A stretch of 64,000 nt of DNA. It comes from Diplodia intermedia (Eukaryota > Ascomycota > Dothideomycetes > Botryosphaeriales > Botryosphaeriaceae). A program made the translations under genes and the position numbers. The notes beneath the pieces are model-generated. The model had not been told where the DNA came from and made no database searches. It saw nothing but the letters and a program-made list of their open reading frames with translations. Positions 23,153 through 33,693 of this stretch are shown here, piece by piece (the first letter of the stretch is position 1; each line of letters begins with the position of its first letter). Location: positions 682,001-746,000 of the forward strand of contig JAKEKT010000001.1 in assembly GCA_021495925.1 (NCBI GenBank), written 5' to 3'.

Positions 23153-24238
23153 ATGGCAGCACACCACCGCAGAACTTCTTCCATCTCCTCCTTCGGCGAC
23201 ATGGAATCCCACGCCTCCGCCCCCATCCGCGCCCGCAAGATGTCGACGGGCGGCAACCGCTCCTGGTCCGAGGAGGAGGAAGCCTACCTCCTCCAGACCC
23301 GCATGCAGAAGATGCCCTACAAGCACATTGCGCAGCACCTGAAGAAGACCGAGCTCGCCTGCCGCCTGCACTACCACCAGCTCAGCCATGGCTCGCATCG
23401 CCGCAAGCGCAATGCTTCCATCTCTTCCACCACCTCCTCAATCGTTTCTGGCTCTACCGCGACCACTACATCGCAATTCGAGCTCCCCACCGAGATTGCA
23501 GAGGAGTACACCCAGACCATGACCCCTCCTCGTCAGGGGTCGCCCATGATGACCGTGGAGGCTGCCCAGGCGCAGCAGCAAAAGATTCTTCTCCCTCGTC
23601 TCCACCCGCGCATCATTACTCCCCAGTCTTCACCCGAGCCTCGCATGGACCTTCGCATTGACACCAACATGCACAACAACGCTAGTCCTGCCAGCACGAG
23701 CGCTGCTTCTGGCATGGCGATGCCCTTCCATCACCATGGCTACGCGCCTGCTCACCAAGAATGCCAACGCCTGCCGTCCACCCTGACCAGCGCTTCTGGA
23801 AGTCACAGCCGCCACCACTCGCGCGCCTCTTCTCTCGGACCCGTCGACACTGCCCGTCTGCGCGGCATTTACGAGGCCCACCGTACTGCCTTCTGGGCCG
23901 CTGTTGCCGCGGACTACGGTCCGGATGCTAGCGCCGCCCAGCTCGAGGACGTTTGGCGCCAAGGTGGCAGCGGTAGCCCCCTGTGCCCCAGTTTCTTCAA
24001 CAAGAGCGACAAGGGTCTTGGACTGCACATCCCACGACCGCCAACCCCTCCGGGCGAAAGCCCGAACGGAACAACGCTTGCTATGGGTTCCCTGCAGGCC
24101 CAACTTCCGCTACCGAGTTTCAGAAACAGCGGTTGGGCGGCTGTAAACAGGCAGGAGGTTGCCGCTAACAGCGAGAGAAGAGAAAGCAGGACGGCCATCT
24201 CGGCGCTTCTGACTGAGGAGCGGGATCCGAGGCCCTGA
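23153..24238 (+). CDS. Single-repeat Myb/SANT-like protein
   Basis: Intronless gene for a 361-aa probable DNA-binding regulator. ATG at 23153 follows CACCGCA. Residues 36-80 form a Myb/SANT-like unit (NRSWSEEEEAYLLQTR, then MPYKHIAQHLKKTELACRLH) followed by a basic stretch (HRRKRN), a likely nuclear signal. The middle is Ser/Thr/Pro-rich. A second conserved block lies around residues 240-268 (LRGIYEAHRTAFWAAVAADYG followed by QLEDVWRQG), which I recall from homologous fungal proteins of this architecture. The target is unknown. It is divergent from Myb gene 2 and in a different subfamily from the two-repeat pair. Confidence 0.85.
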   Translation: MAAHHRRTSSISSFGDMESHASAPIRARKMSTGGNRSWSEEEEAYLLQTRMQKMPYKHIAQHLKKTELACRLHYHQLSHGSHRRKRNASISSTTSSIVSGSTATTTSQFELPTEIAEEYTQTMTPPRQGSPMMTVEAAQAQQQKILLPRLHPRIITPQSSPEPRMDLRIDTNMHNNASPASTSAASGMAMPFHHHGYAPAHQECQRLPSTLTSASGSHSRHHSRASSLGPVDTARLRGIYEAHRTAFWAAVAADYGPDASAAQLEDVWRQGGSGSPLCPSFFNKSDKGLGLHIPRPPTPPGESPNGTTLAMGSLQAQLPLPSFRNSGWAAVNRQEVAANSERRESRTAISALLTEERDPRP

Positions 24239-27200
24239 GCGTTTCTGAAGAGCAATCTTTTCCGTATGTTGGTGGATAGACAGGCCAGGGGGTTTGAGGG
24301 TGGCTTTCTGATTGGTTCAAGTCACTGAAGACTGGGTGTTTCGGGTATTACCAGGGTTGATCTTTTGCACTTATGAGAGGTCCAGGCCTCCGTTCCATTC
24401 GTTTCGTACCAAGGCGTCGTGGGTAACGCGAGATATCCCCGCATTCGCTCTTTTCTGGCACGTATTTTATCTTTTATTTCATTTGTATCTTGATACTACG
24501 GGGCCAACAATGGCCAAGAGGGGGCATTTATCCCGCCGGGAGTGGAAATGGGAACAATCTTAATCAAGCATAACACCGGGACATAGTGCAGCCAGTGCGC
24601 GAATCATGGGCCATGTATAGACAAGGACTCAACGGTTGTGTAGTTCAATTAGAGAGTAGTAGTTCGAGGTCTGCAATAAAGCATGCACAGCTGGAGTGTC
24701 AAAACGCGGGTTTTAGCGCCGGGTCATTGCCGCAACACAGCGTCCCGTTCCAGGGGCGTGCTTTTTGTTTGAGTCAGGCTGCAGAACAAGCCTTGTTGGG
24801 ACAGTGGCGCTCTGCTCGCTGGCAAGAGCATTGTCCGGTGGCGTATCTCTGACACTGGCTGGGGGAGGTGACGGTGGGTTCCGCGCTGATTGCGGGCTGA
24901 CGCGGCGGCTGATCCACGGAGCCCAAGACTTGACCGTTGCCATGTTCGGTGTTGATTTTGGAAGTGATGGCCGGGCAGAGGCGCTGGGCTGAAGCTTTCG
25001 CCAAGCACCGCCGTTGGCCCCAGCACAATAAGCCACAACAGGCGCCCCACCACAGACCAACCCCCTTCGGCACTCCGCATCCGACAAGCAACAAGCCGTC
25101 GCTGCCCGCGCACCCGCACAACGCTCCAATCCCCCTTTGCCAGATCTTGGCTCTCTCGCTAAAGCACATCGGCGAACCCAGCATCGATGCAAATGGGCTG
25201 ATGGGAGCCGCATCTCACACGCCGAGCGTCTCAGGATACGGCCGGGGTCGCCCACCGGCCCAGGCATCGAGGGCTCGTCGATGACGAGCTCGACAAGGGC
25301 GATGGAAGTCGCCCGGGGAGAACAAAGCTGGAGTCGGCCAACGGTAGCGAACGCCATCTCTATTGCTTATCTGCTCCGTCGGGGCTCCCTGCCCGATACG
25401 CTGACCGCCCCACAGGCCTCAGAACAAGCTCCACCCGTTCGAGACTTCCGGACGGCCTTGACTCCCCAGTGGAGACGGCGCTTCGCGGCAACATGGCCGT
25501 TGTAGGCGAAGTAAGCGTGATACGCTCGAGGGGGAGCCACGTGCCTGTTGCGGCGCGCTTCCTCAATGCCTTAGGTTTCAAGTAAGGCAACCCCGCCGCC
25601 GAGTGTTTGTTGTAGCGAATGCACCAATGTCAACCGCCCGGGCAAGTGTGCTCGCGGCTTCGAACGGTGCATTGTCCGTCGCCTTGCGGCCTCTTCGCGG
25701 CGCATGAGAGTGTTTGCATATCAGAATCACGCGTGCAATGCAGTGCGCCATCCGTTGATGGGCCCCATACGCATACAAACACCATACTGATGACGAAGAA
25801 GAATGGGGAAACGGACCACAGCTTACTTGCAGAAGCATTGCCTTTCGTCATTTGGGCGGCAACCCCCGCCGGCGTCTAAGGGCCTGAAACGTTGCTGCAA
25901 AAGGACTCCTGCGCCACGTTGGTTGCATCCCGCGCATCCGTTTCCGTCTTGGGATTACCACGACGATGGGGCGGTCCCGGTGCTGCCTCACTGTTTCCTC
26001 GCGTGCTTGCGGCATGCACCCTTAACGGCGCGTGTGGGTAAATCTTGATTCGCGGGTGGAGCACTTGCACTCTGGGCGCCGGCCGTTCATTGCCTGCCCC
26101 GGCGGATATCTGAGACGGTGAAGGCCCTGAGTTGTTTCCAGATGCTGCTATAAGATGGCCGCTGTATATGCCGTTTTTTGGCGCCTTGAGATCTAGGGGC
26201 AAAGGGATCCTGCTTTTCCTTGCGGCCATGCTGCCAGGTACCCGCCGCCGCTGACGCCTGCATCATGGGGCCAGGCCCACGGCGTCGACGACGGGGTTTG
26301 CTCTTGGCGGTGAGCTTCTTGGAGAACCTGAGACATGTCGTCCACGAGCGCGGCATGAATCGTTTCGACGCAGATCATGGATAGCGTATATGATTGTCTT
26401 GCTATAGCCTACCTTTCTGGATCTCTGCTTGAAGAAAGCGTCCCGCATTCCTTGACATTCTGTGGCCTCTGGCGTCATGGAGTGCTCGGCGGTCGCCGAT
26501 CTGACGACGGGGACACACTCAACGTTTGTCATATACCAAAGACGAGAATAGTGGGGCCATACACTGTTCAAGACGTAGCACCCTTTTTGGAACGTGCGGA
26601 TACCAATTGGGAAAGGGACGCTGCTTTGGCCATGGATCATGTGCCTGGTTCCTGGACGCCACTACGGATGACAAGCGGATATCTGAAACAGGCACGAGGG
26701 GTGTGGCTTCGGCGAGCCGTGGAGCCTAGGCAGGGAAGCACATGTCTTGGCCAGCCTTGGCGTAATTGAGGCATCCAAGGAGAGTCGAGACCCAGTGCTT
26801 CGCTTGGGTATTTGGGATGCTAGAAATTATAAAGTAGTTGTAGATATCACTATCCCGGTCGTTACTATGCTTATGGAGAGGACTATGGGCTTGGGTCTGG
26901 AGGCTGGCTGGATTTAGGTATTCTGTTACCTAATTTTCATAATGTCCAAGGGACCGAGGTGTAGCAGGATGATCCAGAGGCTCAACATGGCCGCTGAAGC
27001 TTCGGTGCATGGCGCTTCAAAGTTCAAGCGGGTCAACCAAAAAGAAAAAGCTGACTTTGGCATATCCAACATTCCAGGTCAATACCGCCTCGACGGTGGA
27101 GAAGAAAGGCCAAAGGTAGGATGAGGGAGCCTGAAGGGATCTGAGCAACTTCTCTTGGTGCCGTGAAAGCTGGACTGGCCGGTCTTTGGCATTCTCGCAA

Positions 27201-27684
27201 CGCCTCTAAGCGTCCGTCTCGTGTCTTCGGCCATTGTACGGCCCCCGTGTTACTTTCTAGGGGGTGTACTCAACCGCAGCACTGGCTACGGGGCGGTTCG
27301 CAATCCTTCGGCGCATGCGAAGACCACCCAGAGGTAAGGCTTAGAGGCGCTCAACTAACTCTCTGAGCGCAGCGGTCAGAAGCGAAAGGACCAAAGGGAA
27401 TGCCAATCGTTCTTGTCGTGAAGAATCAAGCTCACTGTCCATGTGTCCTCTGCAGCGTGTACGATAGGAGGCTCTGCGCACAGGAGCAGGATTCGGGTTT
27501 CTCGTAGCCCTAGCCAGATTAAGTTCCGGGCTGATCGTCCTTTCCGAGGACGGAACGTCGAGGAAAGGAAAGCCATGCAGATTGCGTGCAGATTCCTCCC
27601 CCTTGTGGTGGCTGCAAATTCCCAAACAGACAAGAGCACAGCCGCATCGAGCATATCGGGCCGGATGCAGATGGTCCCGAGCAG
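24239..27684. other. 3.4 kb region without a recognisable gene
   Basis: Begins with the 3' UTR of Myb gene 3 and ends at the 3' end of the alpha/beta hydrolase, so both flanking genes converge here. Short open frames on both strands (up to 214 codons, minus strand near 24.7-25.4 kb) overlap and show no family features. No repeat array, tRNA or transposase was seen. Confidence 0.5.
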
Positions 27685-29013
27685 TCAACGTGCGCGCAAG
27701 CCGTCGATCCACACCCTCGTCACTTCAGCAATCTCGTCGCTGTTCTTCTCGGAGATGAATAGGTGGCCGTTGCCCCGGATGTCCCTCTTCCACAGCTCGA
27801 TGTGGTCCACTCTGTTGATGCCAGCCTGCTTGAAGAAGCGGACAGTGCACCAGTCGTACCTGGCGTGATGGCTGGCCTCGCCGGTGATGACGGCGACGGG
27901 CACGTCCACGAGATTACTCAACGTCCGGGGTGCGAGACCAATGCTCTCATCCTCGACCTGCAACGTGCAGTCGCTCCCTGCCGGATCCGTTGACTCCTCC
28001 GTCCTCAAGTTGAAGTGGGCCTTCTGATGAGGGGGAACAGCAGGCTGATCGCCGCCGCGCACATCATCACGATCGGCGTCTTCCTCACCAACACCACAAT
28101 CGGCGGAGCTGCGCGAAAGAAGAGGGCGAGATGGACTCCAGGTAATCTCCGCGTCCGTCAACCCCCACGGCCTCTCCAGCCGCAGGCCGCCCACCGCCTG
28201 CGCACTCCACGGCGGGCCGTTTGGCTCCAGCAACACCAAGCTGGAGACGCGTGACGGGCGCGCGTCGGCGATCAGCAGGGCCCGCGGCGCGCCTAAACTG
28301 TGTGCGACGAGCACCACACCTTGATCGTCCGCTGCTGCCGCCCCGCTCCTGTCGTCGACGATCTGGTCCACCAGCGCCGCGCCCGCCGCGCCCATGGCCC
28401 GCTGCGTGACAGCTTCGGGCACGCTGTGCGGCAGCGGCACGAGCGAGGCCAGAAAGGCCTCGAAGATGGGATCGCCGGGCCGGCCGGTGCCCGGCCACTG
28501 CGTGTGCAGGCGGGCCTGTGGCCACGGGGCGGGCTGCTGCTGCGCGAGGGCGGTCCAGCGTTGCGAGACGGCTTGCGGCGTCATGACGCTGGCGACGTCG
28601 GAGCACGAAGCCGACGGCGTCCAAGGACTGCGGCCGGTGAAGGGCGGATCGACGAGGTAGACGTCGTGGCCGTGGGAGAGGAAGAAGGAGGACCATCCGG
28701 GCCTGCCGTCGGGCGTCGTCACCCAGCATGCGCTGGTGTGGGCGGCGCCGGGGATCAAGACGAGAGGTGGTTTGGTGTTGCTCCTGGCAGGGCCGTATGG
28801 GGCAAGGTGCTCGACGTATAGCGTGCAGGCCGCGCCGGCATCCGACTGCCCGGCGACGTAGAAACAGCGCCGGGCGTGCGGAAACCCCACGGCTGGGTCA
28901 GGCATGTCAAAGGTTGGGGTGAGTGGCATGAAGAGCATTCGCGAACACTTCGAGAAAGGCGCGCTTTGCATAAGTGACGTCATTAGAATCGTGGCCGGCT
29001 GGTCTACCGGCAT
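27685..29013 (-). CDS. Alpha/beta hydrolase family protein
   Basis: Single-exon gene for a 442-aa hydrolase-fold protein, probably an esterase or lipase-like enzyme of unknown substrate. Seen: the nucleophile elbow VAHSLGA with Ser239; an acidic residue in VITGEASHH (Glu379) in the usual position before the last strand; the catalytic His417 in GNGHLF; and an oxyanion-side segment PGAAHTSACW with PGWSSFFLSHGHDVYLVDPP, typical of a fungal hydrolase group. The track frame starts at TTG 29022; the first ATG is 29013, but several later Met codons (for example MPLTPTFDMPDP) could be used. No hydrophobic secretion signal. The insert SSADCGVGEEDADRDD near residues 300-320 is charged and unlike the core. 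A GT-AG intron tested there would break the frame. It lies downstream of the cyclodeaminase gene on the same strand. Confidence 0.82.
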   Translation of the reverse strand: MPVDQPATILMTSLMQSAPFSKCSRMLFMPLTPTFDMPDPAVGFPHARRCFYVAGQSDAGAACTLYVEHLAPYGPARSNTKPPLVLIPGAAHTSACWVTTPDGRPGWSSFFLSHGHDVYLVDPPFTGRSPWTPSASCSDVASVMTPQAVSQRWTALAQQQPAPWPQARLHTQWPGTGRPGDPIFEAFLASLVPLPHSVPEAVTQRAMGAAGAALVDQIVDDRSGAAAADDQGVVLVAHSLGAPRALLIADARPSRVSSLVLLEPNGPPWSAQAVGGLRLERPWGLTDAEITWSPSRPLLSRSSADCGVGEEDADRDDVRGGDQPAVPPHQKAHFNLRTEESTDPAGSDCTLQVEDESIGLAPRTLSNLVDVPVAVITGEASHHARYDWCTVRFFKQAGINRVDHIELWKRDIRGNGHLFISEKNSDEIAEVTRVWIDGLRAR

Positions 29014-29888
29014 GGCTTTCAAGGCTACGGTACACTAATGTCCCTTTACATCCTTCAACGTGATGAAATCCAGCGGACTCTACGGCGGATGCCAGTGTCT
29101 ACCAAAGAATCCCGATAGGAACGAACAGTGCAGCGCTTGTCAGCTTCTTGGGAATGGCTCACATCTCCTTCGCCTGTGCCGATTCGGATCCCTCCAGCTC
29201 CGAGTGATTGAGTGCGCTTCGTGCATTTGCCGGTAGACCGATGCATTCCAGTCGGCTTCTCCATCCTGGAATGTCCGGCCTGCTGCTGGTGACTGTATCC
29301 TCCTTTAGCAATTGAAGGTACTACCTGACCTTCGATTTGCAAGGCATCCACACTTGATGTGCACGCAAAGAATGAGCTACCTGAACGGACAACTCAAGCG
29401 CCAGGATACTGGACATAAGCCCAATGCCCTGTGAAACCGAATGACTATGTGCGTTGTCAGCGGAGAACCTTTACAACCCACGACAAACCCCTCAATCGAT
29501 TGCTCTCTCCGATGACATTGGAAGGAAGCCCACCGGAGCCGGGAGATGTTTCCAAGGCTCGGCCTCGCATTTATCAGTGATTTACGGAAGTCTTTGCCAC
29601 TCTCGAAGCCGTCTCATAAGAGATATCGTGTGCGTGTTCTTGAGTACTGTTCAAATCTATTTTGACGTCCAGGCATGCACTCATATGCCTATGTGAGCGG
29701 TCGCAACATCCCACTATACTACGCAGATTGCCGTACATATGATATCGGCATGTCAACCTGTCTCCAAGAGTCGATGGAGAAAACGAGCCCCCATTGCTTC
29801 AAACCGTTGCCACTAAAGGTGCCATGTGTCTAGTAATCGCTATTCTAAGCCGTGAAGAGAACATTGGCCTACTGACCTCTTGGCAACA
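29014..29888. other. Intergenic region upstream of the hydrolase
   Basis: 875 bp between two minus-strand genes. No open frame above 98 codons and no recognised RNA gene or repeat. It should contain the hydrolase promoter and the 3' UTR of the cyclodeaminase gene. Confidence 0.6.
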
Positions 29889-31236
29889 TTAGAAATTCTC
29901 GATGCGCACGCCGACATGTCTTGAATCCGCAAGCGCCACGAGATCTGCACCAACAACCACATCCATCAACCCCAGACCAACGCTCTTGTAGATGACATTT
30001 CCCCTTGCCAGCCAATCCTTGAGGCCCAGATCGTCGTCATCCAGACCGCCGCTGCTTGCCTTGCCGGGACACTTGTCGTCGTCCGCAATCTGGATGCCGG
30101 ACTGATCGCTAAAGCTGTTGTTGCTGGACGACGCGGGCCTGTTGCGCTGCCGGGCCTCGGCGTCACGCCTGAGCATGATGAGTTCGCCGAGCTCGACCAC
30201 CTGGTCGCTCTCTAGGCCGGCCTGGATGATTTCGCCGGCCTCGCGCATACACGACTCGACGCTGTCGACTATTATCGCGCCACCCTGCTTGGCATGCTTG
30301 TGAAAGTGGCGGCCGTGCTGCGGGGCAACGGCCTGACGGAGGATATCTGGGTGGATCTCGACCATATGAGGTTTGTACTGGCATGCATTAGTCGAAGGAA
30401 CCGGAGAGAGGGCGGAAGAGACTTACACTGCCAATGGCTGCGATATATCTGCCCTTCCTCCGACCTTCCGTACTCGTAAGGTAGCTAGCAGGGAACAACG
30501 GCTCGTGCGACGGAGTAGTCATGAATATGGCCGACGACGAGCGTACCGTAGACTTGAGCAGACGCCCATACTCCGTGTGACCAGGCGTGATCAGTTTGAT
30601 GTCTGGGCGATCGACCCTGTGGTCCTTGTTGTTCTCCGAATCGAACAGCTGCGTCATTAGATTCTTTGCCGTCTCGTAGCTCCGGTTGATAATGTTGAGA
30701 TGATGGATTTCGCCCGGTCGTAGCAATAGCGCCAGTCGGATGTGCCAGTACGCCTGCTTGCCCGCGCCGAAGACAGTCAGGTCGTGCACGTTGTTGCGCT
30801 TCTTGAAGAGCATGGTCGAGGCCAAGGCAGTGCGAAAGGCAGTCAATTCCTCGGCGTTGATCATGCCGCGAGGGAACCCGTGCGTATCAAGAAGTGTTAT
30901 GGAGCCGCGGGGCTGCGCGAGGTTCACAGGCTTGCTTGAAGCGGCCGGCTCAACTTCAGCTGATTTGCTTGCCGACGGGTCTGACAATGTCACTATCTTC
31001 ACGCCGAGACCATCGTTGCTGCTGGCCGGCATGAACAGTGTCGTCGAGCCATCCTTCCTCTTGAGGTGTGTCCGCTGGGGCTGGTATGTTGCACAGCAGC
31101 CGCTCTCGGTTTCAGTGGCGGTTGAGTAGTAATGGAGGGCGTCGCCAAGCGATTGCTGCAGATCGAGTATGTCCTGTCGCCCCAGCGAGTGTAGTAGCGA
31201 CTTGACGTCGTGGTCAGTCAAGACTGTGAGAGGCAT
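29889..31236 (-). CDS. Ornithine cyclodeaminase / mu-crystallin family protein
   Basis: NAD(P)-binding enzyme of the ornithine cyclodeaminase/mu-crystallin superfamily, whose members deaminate ornithine to proline or reduce ketimines; the actual reaction here is not determinable. Exons 31236-30427 and 30377-29889 (intron 30426-30378, 49 nt, with a GACTAATG branch site) join at phase 0 to 432 aa. Seen: N-terminal MPLTVLTDHDVKSLL; the substrate segment TTLFMPASSNDGLGVKIV; and the dinucleotide-binding loop VFGAGKQAYWH (G157, G159). RYIAAIGS joins YKPHMVEIHPDILR at the splice. The C-terminal half carries an Asp/Ser-rich insert (residues about 350-385, SSSNNSFSDQSG to DDDD) absent from bacterial members, then VIYKSVGLGLMDVV. 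ATG 31236 is chosen because family members start there. Start and junction look reliable. Confidence 0.9.
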
Positions 31237-31621
31237 TGTACGGTATTGCAAGGCTTGGAAGTGCTGGTCAGCTCGGTGCAATAGATGGGGCGCACTTACG
31301 GTGGGGGAGGAGGATGACGCAGCGGGGTCCGCGACAAAGCGGGCGGCGTGCCATGGCGCGTCGGCAAGTCGGCGGAGCAGAGGTCCGACAACGGCTGTTG
31401 GGTAATCATACGAGGCACAATGATTCACGGCACACGTAGGCAGGGGCAAAGAGTCATGTACTGGACCAGTGAGTGCTTCCTTGTCATTTGCGAAGAAATT
31501 GGTAATCGCATTTCCGGCGGCTTTCCACCAACGCCCGCTAAACTGAGGAAGACACGCCTGAGTCCCGTTTATCCATCCATTTTGGTATCGTGAATTTAAG
31601 AGCTGAAACTTTTTAGACCGC
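31237..31621. other. Short intergenic region between cyclodeaminase and eL8 genes
   Basis: 385 bp holding the promoter of the cyclodeaminase gene and the 3' UTR of the eL8 gene. The open frame of the cyclodeaminase continues upstream through it without an ATG start, which looks fortuitous. Confidence 0.6.
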
Positions 31622-32745
31622 TTAGATCTTGATGGCGTTCTCGATGGCCTTGCGCTTCTTCTCCTGCTTGGCGTTGGCCTTGGCGCCCATGATACCACCA
31701 CCCCAGTGACGGCGAGACTCCTCGTGCTTGTCGGTGTAGCCCTCCTTGATGGCGGAGACGAGCTTGGAGAACTCGGACTTGTCCTCGGCGCGGACCTCGG
31801 TGAGCGCGACGACGGCAGCGGTCTGCAGCATGTTAGATAGAGAACGTGGAACTGGGTGCTCACGGATTACGAACCTTCTTGTGGACGACGGTGCCGAGAC
31901 GGGCCTTGCCCTTGATGATGGCGTACGGGACACCCATCTTGCGGCAGAGGGCAGGAAGGAAGATGACCAACTCGATGGGGTCAACGTCGTTGGGGATCAG
32001 GACAAGGGAAGCCTTCTTGTTCTCGATCAGGCCAACGACGTGGTTGAGACCGTACTTGACTGCGTAGGGCTTCTTGGAGACGTCCTCCTTCTTCTTGCCC
32101 TCGGCGATGGCGGTAGCCTCCTTGGTGAGGCGCTCCTTCTTCTCGGCCTTGGTCTCCGGACGGTACTTGTTGAGGAGCTTCAGGGCCTGAGCAGCGGTGT
32201 TGCGGTCCAGGACGTGCTGGAACTGGGCAATCGCCGGAGGGACCTTCAGGCGAAGGTTGAGGATCTTCTTCTGGCGCTGAAGACGGACATACTCGGGCCA
32301 CTTCACCATGCGCGACAAGTTGCGCTTGGGCTGGATGTCCTGACCGATGCCATAGTTGCGGGGACGTTTCTCAAGAAGAGGGTTCTGTGATGCGAACATT
32401 AGCGGCCTATTGCTGCATAGGAAACCTGGACATAAGCTTACCTTGGCCTGCTTCTTGGAGCCAGTCTTGCCCGACGAGAAGGGCGCAGGGGCGGTCTTCT
32501 TTCCCGACTTAGGAGGCTATCATTGAGAAAAAGAATCAGCCATGGATTCTTTGATCTCTAAAGAACGCATGGAGGCATTTCTGCACACCATGGCTCAAGC
32601 CATGTCATCGCTAACATCTGCCAGACGTAGCTGGTGATGCGCGGAACTTTGCTGCGACATACACCTCGTTCGCCAGTGCGGCGATTGCGGCCAGGGGTCT
32701 TGCAGACTGCAGTGCTTCAAGCACCTATTCCGGGTTGCTTACCAT
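31622..32745 (-). CDS. RPL8: 60S ribosomal protein eL8 (RPL8 / L7a)
   Basis: Structural protein of the cytosolic large ribosomal subunit, in the L7Ae/L30e fold family. Four exons: 32745-32743 (the ATG alone), 32516-32442, 32384-31875 and 31822-31622, all phase 0, giving 262 aa. Introns are 226, 57 and 52 nt. The protein starts MPPKSGKKTAPAPF, then NPLLEKRPRNYGIGQDIQP and ...RNLSRMVKWPEYVRLQRQ, and carries the L7Ae-type core (GLNHVVGLIENKKASLVLI, DVDPIELVIFLPALCRKMG). It ends ESRRHWGGGIMGAKANAKQ...IENAIKI. All are classic eL8 features and the length is normal. An ATG-only first exon is common in ribosomal protein genes. The last intron has an unusual GTTCGT donor. Confidence 0.97.
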
Positions 32746-33693
32746 TTTGTTGTCGTAGGGCGGTCGTTGGACTTTGTCGACGTCGTGGTTGAGGAGAAAA
32801 AAAGCGTTGCGGGCGCGAACAAAATTGGGGGTTTGGATGTGCGTCGCCTAAGATTCCCTCTTCGGACTAGGGCCAGCAGTGGCTCCATTGCGCGCACGGC
32901 CGTTTGTCCGCCATTCTTGGCACCATACCCAGGAGCAGTAGATTCCACATTGCAGCCTTGCTCATTTAATAAGACCCAAAACACTCAGCCCGGCTTTGGC
33001 GGATGTTTGCAATTCCTTCTTCACCATCTTTCAATGTATGCTACCATCTCCAGTCTGTCACTGTCGTGTCACTATTATGCCCGCATGCAATCCCTAAATC
33101 CACCGCTCCAGCCTAGAGCGCTGCTCGTGTATCTTCGCCTCAGAGTAGCAGGTACTGATCCCAAACCCTTTCCAAACCCCTGACCTGAACCACAGCGGAA
33201 CGCAAGCCACCAGCAGCACAAGCAACTGTAGCCAAGCAGCGGCTGCCGAAGCGTCCGTCTTCGGCAACCTCAGACGATATGAGAAAGAGAAATTATTGAG
33301 AGCAGTAGAGAGCTGCCAGTCCGGACCTCGACTCGCCATGAACGCCTCGCCGCTGCTTTAAGCGCAAAGAAAGCTTCACTTCCAGCATCCATTTCGTCTC
33401 AAAGAACAACTTCCTCCCAGAATCGCCTTCTAGAATGCCAAGACCAATCAAAGAGACCCAGTATTAACGCCAGAAAATCTCTCAGGTTCATGCCGCAACT
33501 CCCAACGGCAACGCAATTTCATGCGAGCCGAGCTAGGATTATTCGGATCCGGAAAAAATGTGGCCCACCGCCTAACGCCTTGATAGAACCTGGAGACGTC
33601 GACCTCGGTGGCGGGCTTGTCGTATGTGCACTTCATTCGTTTCTCGTATGCAAAGGAACTTGTAGCCCCGCTGATCGCGGGTCATCTTCAGCG
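32746..33693. other. Intergenic region upstream of eL8
   Basis: 948 bp containing the eL8 promoter and the 3' UTR of the ING-family gene. No open frame above 138 codons and nothing resembling a gene. Open frames here are shadows. Confidence 0.6.

Noticed and set aside
28000..28150. Possible intron in the alpha/beta hydrolase gene
   Set aside because: The GT-AG pair tested (65 nt) shifts the frame into an early stop, while the unspliced frame keeps family motifs on both sides.
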